A DNA stretch of 64,000 nt from Bedellia somnulentella (Eukaryota > Arthropoda > Insecta > Lepidoptera > Bedelliidae). The stretch is from NCBI GenBank assembly GCA_963576735.1, contig OY755177.1:310001-374000 (forward strand). The letters run 5' to 3'. Under the pieces are notes generated by a model that searched no databases, was not told where the DNA came from, and saw only the letters and a list, made by a program, of their open reading frames with translations. The position numbers were made by a program, and so were the translations under genes. Shown here piece by piece: positions 58,953 through 64,000 of the stretch; within the stretch, counting starts at the first letter, position 1, and every line of letters starts with the position of its first letter.

Positions 58953-60650
58953 ACAAGCGTCCGTTCCAGTGCAGCTCGTGCCCGGCCTCATTCACCCAGC
59001 GCGCCAACCTGCGGCTGCACGCGCGCAAGCACGGGCCGCGCGCCGTCACGCTGCACATCTGTGAACTGTGCCAGAAGGTCTTCCTCTACGCTTCAGGTAA
59101 GACCTTATATTTAAAAAAATAAAGGTATTTTAATAAGTAAAGGAAAGAAAAACATTCAAATTATGTGATAGTTAAGCGTTCTCAAAATTTGCATTCTATC
59201 TGAAAAGGTAGACAAGTGACCTTCCGAATTTGTAAAAAATTCGGAGGTAGGGAACTCAAACACTACTTCAAAGTGTAAAAGAAACAAAGGATAGAAGAAT
59301 TTCGCGCTGGCAGCCAATTGCCCCTTCGCTCTGCCAGTTGTCATTGACACGGTAGCTCAATTGGCAGAGACGGGGGCGTATACCCGAGGTCGCGGGTTCG
59401 ATTCCCGCCTGTGTAGAAATTTTTCTTTCCTTTATTTATTCTTTATTTATTAGTAATAATCCCCACATGAGGTTTTCATGAACAAAAACATTCAAAGAGG
59501 TATTCTTGTATCCTACTATATAAAAATAAGTCGGGGTTTCCTGCCTGATTTGACTCCAGAACGCACGAACCGATTTGCACGGTTTTGAATTCGTTGGAAA
59601 GGTCTCGGGGTCCGTGAGGTTTATGCAAAAAAATATATCAGGAAAAAGCAAGAAAACAGGGAAAAACATTTTTGCAGCGCCATCTGTGATACCTACAATT
59701 TACTAAAACGACAACACCAGTACGTGGTGCGTGTGTCTCCCTCAGGAAAATAAGCCATCTGGAGGCGAAACGGAGTTGGCTGGGTTTGCTTGTAGTTACA
59801 TATAAGTTTTGTAGTGTGTAGTGTCGGCTTCCAATAGGAGGCGACATAGGTTATTGGATTAGTCAATCCGTCTCCAAAAACATTTGTTTTTCATTTTTTT
59901 CCTTATGCAATTGAACACTTTCATTAAAGGCACAACATCTAAATTTCATAATAGTTTGCCGTGTAGTGCCGGATTAGAATATTATGTCACTACCAGCTTT
60001 CTTTAAGTGGTTTTTGGGCGATGCGGTTCGAATCCCATCACCAACAATACTTTATTTCTACCATCTTGTTCCCTACCGTTTCCAAATGTGGCTGAGAAGG
60101 TTTTAGCTCTAAAGCTCTGCCTGCACCTGTTTGGAATTTATGGCCGCGAGTATATGTATGTATGTATGTAGTTTGTACACTTTTATCATTACTTTATGCA
60201 CGTGTCGGATCTTTACCATATCCCCTTTCCTAGTTTCAAGTTCTGATTGCCAATCAGAAAAAAAAAACAAATTAATAAATTATATTGAACAACACTTATT
60301 CTGTTGTTGTCCTGTGATAGATGTAATCACAGCATTTTCAATAAAAAGATGCTTTGTCAAGTAATTTTAGCTTTAAAAATAGATACATACTTATACTCAC
60401 CCATACCCATAGGGGTAGGCAGAGACTCTAGATTGCCACTTTGTGCGATCCTGGCTTTGTACTTGGAGAAAAAAAATAGGTGTCACAGCTTAACATTAAT
60501 ATATTCGCCGTAGGTCTGAGCCGCCACATGTCGCAGGCGCACAACGGGCGCTCGTACGAGTGCAGCGAGTGCGGGAAGGTTTTCTCTGACCGCAGCTCCT
60601 TCCAGCGACACCTCCGACAGAACAGCCACAAGAACCAGCCCAGGACCTAG
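58953..60650 (+). CDS. C2H2 zinc-finger protein, last two exons
   Basis: Probable nuclear DNA-binding protein; only the C terminus is in view. Exon 58953-59096 (acceptor GTCCAG, donor GTAAGA) codes KRPFQCSSCPASFTQRANLR and LHARKH, one full C2H2 finger (C-x2-C-x12-H-x3-H), and starts a second (CELCQKVFLYAS). Exon 60514-60650 finishes it (GLSRHMSQAH; C-x2-C-x12-H-x4-H across the splice, Gly split 1/2). It adds a third finger, YECSECGKVFSDRSSFQRH with H-x5-H, and ends NQPRT, stop TAG. The first exon enters in phase 1, so upstream exons exist, to the left or in the gap. The exact family cannot be named. The intron holds SINE C, a Helitron start and family A copies. Confidence 0.87.
59161..59483 (+). 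repeat. Composite SINE family C, second copy
   Basis: 323 bp, flanked by AAAAACATTCAAA at 59148-59160 and 59484-59496. It begins and ends like the copy at 16091-16391 but has about 26 extra bases (around GCCCCTTCGCTCTGCCAG) before the tRNA-like domain, which lies at about 59346-59415 and has lost acceptor and anticodon-stem pairs. Confidence 0.85.
59511..59700 (+). mobile_element. Helitron 5' end fragment
   Basis: Starts TCCTACTATATAAAAATAAG after an A, as Helitron 5' ends do. Contains ACGCACGAACCGATTTGCAC and GGAAAGGTCTCGGGGTCCG. I recognise these as a common lepidopteran Helitron type. The right limit is unclear. Confidence 0.65.
59817..60172 (+). repeat. Two family A fragments
   Basis: 59817-59900 is a worn piece (GTGTCGGCTTCCAATAGGAG). 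59963-60172 is a better 3' part (TTTTTGGGCGATGCGG ... GCGAGTATATGTATGTATG). Confidence 0.65.
60388..60452 (-). mobile_element. LINE family L, 3' tail only
   Basis: Antisense: ACTCACCCATACCCATAGGG, then GGCAGAGACTCTAGATTGCC and TGCGATCC, matching the last 65 bp of the family, with the hairpin kept as CCCATAGGG. It lies 60 bp before the zinc-finger acceptor. Confidence 0.7.
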
Positions 60651-61941
60651 AACTATCGGGATAGATACGAGATGAGAATGAGAATATATCTATGGGTCTA
60701 TTTAAAATTAGAGACTTCAGACAGAACAGTCACAAGAACCAGCCCAGGACCTAGAACTGCCTCCGACAGAACAGCCATAAGAACCGACCCAAAAGCTAGA
60801 ACTGTGCACTTGGAAGCGGCAGAATAGCGAATATATCTATGGACCATATTTGAGCGGTTCAGAAGGTGCGGTTCCACCAGACCTCAGCTCTGAACAAACA
60901 GAACTATCCACTTGGAAACGGCAAGAGAACGAGGTTATATGGAGTTCATGGGTGCGGTTCTACCAGACGTGTGTGAGGTTAATTTTTTAAGTTTTTGAAG
61001 AGCCAATGGAATCGCGTGGCTTATCTATGCTGAGTTTCCTTTAGAATTGGCTCTTAAAAAAATTGCATAATTCTGGTGGAGATGCAGCAGTTAGGGTCAA
61101 GAGATGGACCATACGAACTAAAGTGATATATTGTCGATAGCAGAAGCCTATAAGTAACAAGACATTCTACAAATTGTTAAGTTTGATTTACTATGAACTA
61201 TGAAACAATTAACTGACTTTATATATAGTAATAATCGGGATTAACCAACGAACATTTTTAAAACCACTTACGTGGCACGAAGGTTGTCAGTCAGCCCGTG
61301 ACCACGGCACCAGTAGGTGTGCCGCAACGTCGGGCAAACATATTACGTAAGTGATTTTAAAAATGGTCGTTGGTTAATCCCGATTATTACTATATATAAT
61401 GTCTACAAACCGCGAGAGTTTAAAAAGTGAATTAACTGACTTGGTTGCGAAAGCACGAAAATATTAATTTCTAAAATTATGTTTTATATTTATTTCTGTT
61501 AATGAGACTGTGGGGACAGCGAAGATTTACTGGCCGGTACACCCCTACTGTGTACCACTTATAATAATAATAAATGATATTTTTTTAAATTTGATAGTTT
61601 GATTTTGATAATAACTGGTTAGTACTCTGTATTACTACTAACGTTAAGAGCATTTTTGATCGATTGCTAATTGTTTATTAATTTATAGATCTTTAGGCAC
61701 TTTTTTGCGATCTCTATCTGTATTATAATTTACTTTTGGCTTAAACATATTGAGTTTCGGATCAGATCATTTGGTCAACTCTTATATCAATATCATTATT
61801 GTATAAATAAGACTGAACTGTGTAGGTTGTTAGTTATATTATTTTATAGGGTGCTTTTTGCTGATAAGTTGTGTTAGATGAGGGAGATTTATATTGTAAA
61901 TATTTTCAATAATTTTTTATCAATGAAATAAATCAAATAAA
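60651..61941 (+). other. Zinc-finger gene 3' UTR with repeated coding end
   Basis: The stretch 60611-60654, which codes the last residues and the stop, is repeated imperfectly at 60713-60758 and 60759-60803 (CAGAACAG.CA.AAGAACC, CTAGAACT). AATAAA at 61927-61932 and 61936-61941 are candidate polyadenylation signals. A MITE lies inside at 61219-61399. Confidence 0.55.
61219..61399. mobile_element. MITE with 55-bp inverted arms
   Basis: Arms 61219-61273 and 61345-61399 are near-perfect complements (outer end TTATATATAGTAATAATCGG). The loop has CACCAGTAGGTGTGCCG; a piece like this loop occurs at 29305-29345. TA-type target likely. Confidence 0.8.
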
Positions 61942-62305
61942 ACATCAATTGTTTTTTATTACTTTAACATTTTATTGGAACAAGTTAGTCATTGTATATA
62001 TTGAAAGGCAACATGGTATTACAGTTTTAAACGAATATGACAAAATAAGTATGTAATACTACAACTTTTTGGGATTTATTGCTGTGAGTACAATATGTAT
62101 TGTAAGTTGGGAGTTTTTATGCAACTATCCTTTGACTAGCTTATATCCGCATTTAAGCCGTTGAATAAAAATGTAGTATTGGCAATCATTTTAAAATTAA
62201 TCCTGTGCTTCTTCTTATAACACAGTAACATGTGTGCAAAGCCGCATGATGATCGGTTATGTAAATTTTATTAAAATAAAAATGCAATAAGTCTTTGCAT
62301 TCATT

Positions 62306-62500
62306 CATACATATAATCACGGCTATAAGTCCCTAGAAGGGGTAGCCAAGGAACTAGAAGTTCCTCCGCCACTTTTGGAAAGATGAGTGGGGAAAAGATG
62401 GTGAAATAAAGGTTGTTGGTGATGGGTCTCCAACCGCATCGCCCAAAAATCCCTTAAAAGCCCCAATACCGTTAGTCGTCTTTTACGTACACCCATCGGT
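62306..62500 (-). repeat. Family A copy, antisense
   Basis: Tail hairpin CCCTAGAAGGGG at 62331-62342 and TACGTACACCC near 62484. The 5' head is missing where LINE sequence begins at about 62505. 61942-62305 shows nothing else. Confidence 0.8.
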
Positions 62501-62504
62501 GTGT

Positions 62505-62880
62505 CAAATACTATAGAAGTATCATCAGCAAATAACACTATCTCGGACATTTTCTTTGACCATGAAGGGCAAATCATTAATATAAACCAAAAATAAAAAT
62601 GGGCCCAAAATAGAACCCTGCGGAACACCCATTTTAACATTAGTTCCAGGTGATATTGTATTATTGATTTGCACTTTATGTATCCTATCCAAAAAGTAAG
62701 AATTTAATAATGTTTTAATTTAATAAAAAGGATTTCATGATCTGCACAATCAAATGCCTTCGTAAGATCGCAAGACAAACCAATAGCATCATTTTTGCGT
62801 TCCCACGAATCAAAAATGTGTTTCAGTAAGGCAACGCCTGCATCGGTGGTAGAGCGGTTGAAAGAAGCTCATTGAAAGAG
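62505..62880 (-). mobile_element. LINE RT fragment, antisense
   Basis: Antisense frames give KAFDC.DHEIL, GPFLFLVYINDLP and FADDTSIVF, the RT fingers and catalytic box of a CR1/jockey-group element. Several frame breaks. Confidence 0.75.
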
Positions 62881-62919
62881 AGATGAAAGAAACTGATATT
62901 GAAATTTATGCATGCATTT

Positions 62920-63060
62920 CCAAGCAAGATTTAGAAATAGAATGGGATGTATGAATCAAGTACTCCTTAAGGTGCATCACAGAAATGTGTACTACATCTT
63001 CATTGACCTGGAGGAATTGGTATTGTCCAAGTTTGATTCGAGGAGTCCACTTTTACGTGC
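62920..63060 (+). mobile_element. Possible LINE RT fragment
   Basis: The frame from about 62932 translates to NRMGCMNQVLLKVHHRNVYY and IFIDLEE, resembling the RT segment ahead of the catalytic domain in family L. Short and weak. Confidence 0.4.
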
Positions 63061-63120
63061 ATTGGAATCACTATGATGATTTCAGTGTAATTATAAAAGG
63101 ATTTCAGTGTAATTAATTTG

Positions 63121-63358
63121 CTATGTAGTGTTGGCTTAGAATATCACTACCCCTTTTCTTCCGGTAAAAGGCGACTAACGGTATTGGGGCTTTTAAGGGA
63201 TTTTTGAGCGATGCGGTTGGAGAACCATCATCAAAAACCTTCATTTTTACCATCTTTTCCCCACTCACATTTGCAAAAGTGGCTGAAGAATTTCTAATTC
63301 CTTAGCTCTGGCTACCCCTTCTTGGGATTTATAGCCGTGAGTATACGTATGTATGTAT
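63121..63358 (+). repeat. Family A copy, joined to a Helitron
   Basis: Head GTAGTGTTGGCTTAGAATAT, tail CTCTGGCTACCCCTTCTTGG and GTGAGTATACGTATGTATG. The Helitron start TCTATAC follows at 63360. Confidence 0.82.
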
Positions 63359-63359
63359 A

Positions 63360-63760
63360 TCTATACTTATAATAAATCTGTAGAGGTCAATTCTGTACAT
63401 GAAATATATTTTCAAAATAACTATCAGGTGATGATAAGGGATCGATACTGATGCCAAAAATGCAATCAGTAAAATTTTTGTCTGTCTGTCTGTCTGTCGG
63501 TTTGTATGTTCCTTATGGAAACAAAAACTACTCGACGAATTTTAACGAAACTTGGTACAATTATTCTCCATACTCCTGGGCAGGTTTTTGTATACTTTCC
63601 AGCAGAGTAGTAAAGGGGAATTTTGGGAAATTTTGGGAAAACGGGAGAAGACACTCCATTTTTTAAGCTTCCGTCGCGTGTGCAGCCTTAATGGTTAAAC
63701 TTACATAGAAATCATGTATGACGGAAATATTTATCATAAAATTATCTAAAAAAAATCCTC
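63360..63760 (+). mobile_element. Helitron 5' segment next to a gene copy
   Basis: About 400 bp closely matching 19006-19405 (TCTATACTTATAATAAATCT; TGTCTGTCTGTCTGTCGG; GGGAAATTTTGGGAAAACGG). The match stops at ATCCTC, where zinc-finger gene sequence follows within 12 bp. The 3' end is beyond the window. Confidence 0.8.
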
Positions 63761-63770
63761 GTACAATCAA

Positions 63771-64000
63771 GTACGAGTGCAGCGAGTGCGGGAAGGTTTT
63801 CTCTGACCGCAGCTCCTTCCAGCGACACCTCCGACAGAACAGCCACAAGAACCAGCCCAGGACCTAGAACTATCGGGATAGATACGAGATGAGAATGAGA
63901 ATATATCTATGGGTCTATTTAAAATTAGAGACTTCAGACAGAACAGTCACAAGAACCAGCCCAGGACCTAGAACTGCCTCCGACAGAACAGCCATAAGAA
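63771..64000 (+). pseudogene. Duplicate of the zinc-finger terminal exon and 3' UTR
   Basis: 230 bp that look identical to 60554-60783, including the YECSECGKVFSDRSSFQRH finger, the stop and the repeated UTR segment. It lacks the acceptor and the first 40 bp of the exon, so it cannot splice as the original does. It runs off the window end. Confidence 0.9.

Overview
This is eukaryotic, intron-rich, AT-rich genomic DNA, most likely from a moth or butterfly. The order is inferred from the mix of mobile elements: Helitrons with CTAG 3' ends, Dong/R4-type LINEs sitting in ATT microsatellite, jockey, RTE-like and BEL/Pao elements, tRNA-derived SINEs and many MITEs. GC-rich coding exons float in AT-rich introns full of repeats. 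No bacterial or CRISPR feature was seen.

Three host genes can be supported. (1) An alpha-tubulin gene on the + strand at 1812-17548 has ten exons that add up to a complete 450-residue protein. Exon 1 codes only for the initiator Met, with a TATA box and initiator upstream. (2) A ZDHHC6-like palmitoyltransferase on the - strand runs from 54183 down to 21783. It has eight exons and 383 codons, every splice phase agrees, and it carries a DHHC domain plus the C-terminal SH3-like region. Genes 1 and 2 converge. (3) The 3' part of a C2H2 zinc-finger gene lies on the + strand at 58953-60650. Its last exon and 3' UTR are partly copied at 63771-64000, beside a Helitron 5' segment.

Everything else is mobile or repetitive. 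The 17.7-kb intron 4 of the ZDHHC6 gene holds a layered nest: a jockey LINE (11-bp target duplication), inside it an RTE-like LINE tail (13-bp duplication) and an 11.3-kb Transib-like DNA element (5-bp duplication, CACTGTGG ends). Inside the Transib-like element sit five head-to-tail Dong-like LINE copies separated only by short ATT repeats, and a further LINE fragment. Intron 7 holds a decayed BEL/Pao element with a hAT-type element inserted at its gag start, and a foldback element made of GACAA/TTGTC arrays. The tubulin introns hold SINEs, a Penelope-like GIY-YIG fragment, a PIF/Harbinger-type MITE and LINE tails. A 74-bp tandem satellite abuts a 200-N assembly gap at 57010-57209.

Three dispersed families (an RTE-like LINE, here L; a short SINE-like family, here A; a tRNA-derived SINE, here B) end in a similar sequence: CTCTGCC, a small hairpin and GGCGTGA. 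This suggests that A and B use the retrotransposition machinery of L. A further composite SINE (here C) carries a well-folded tRNA-like domain in its middle. Coordinates and splice sites were read by eye. Repeat boundaries given without target duplications are approximate.
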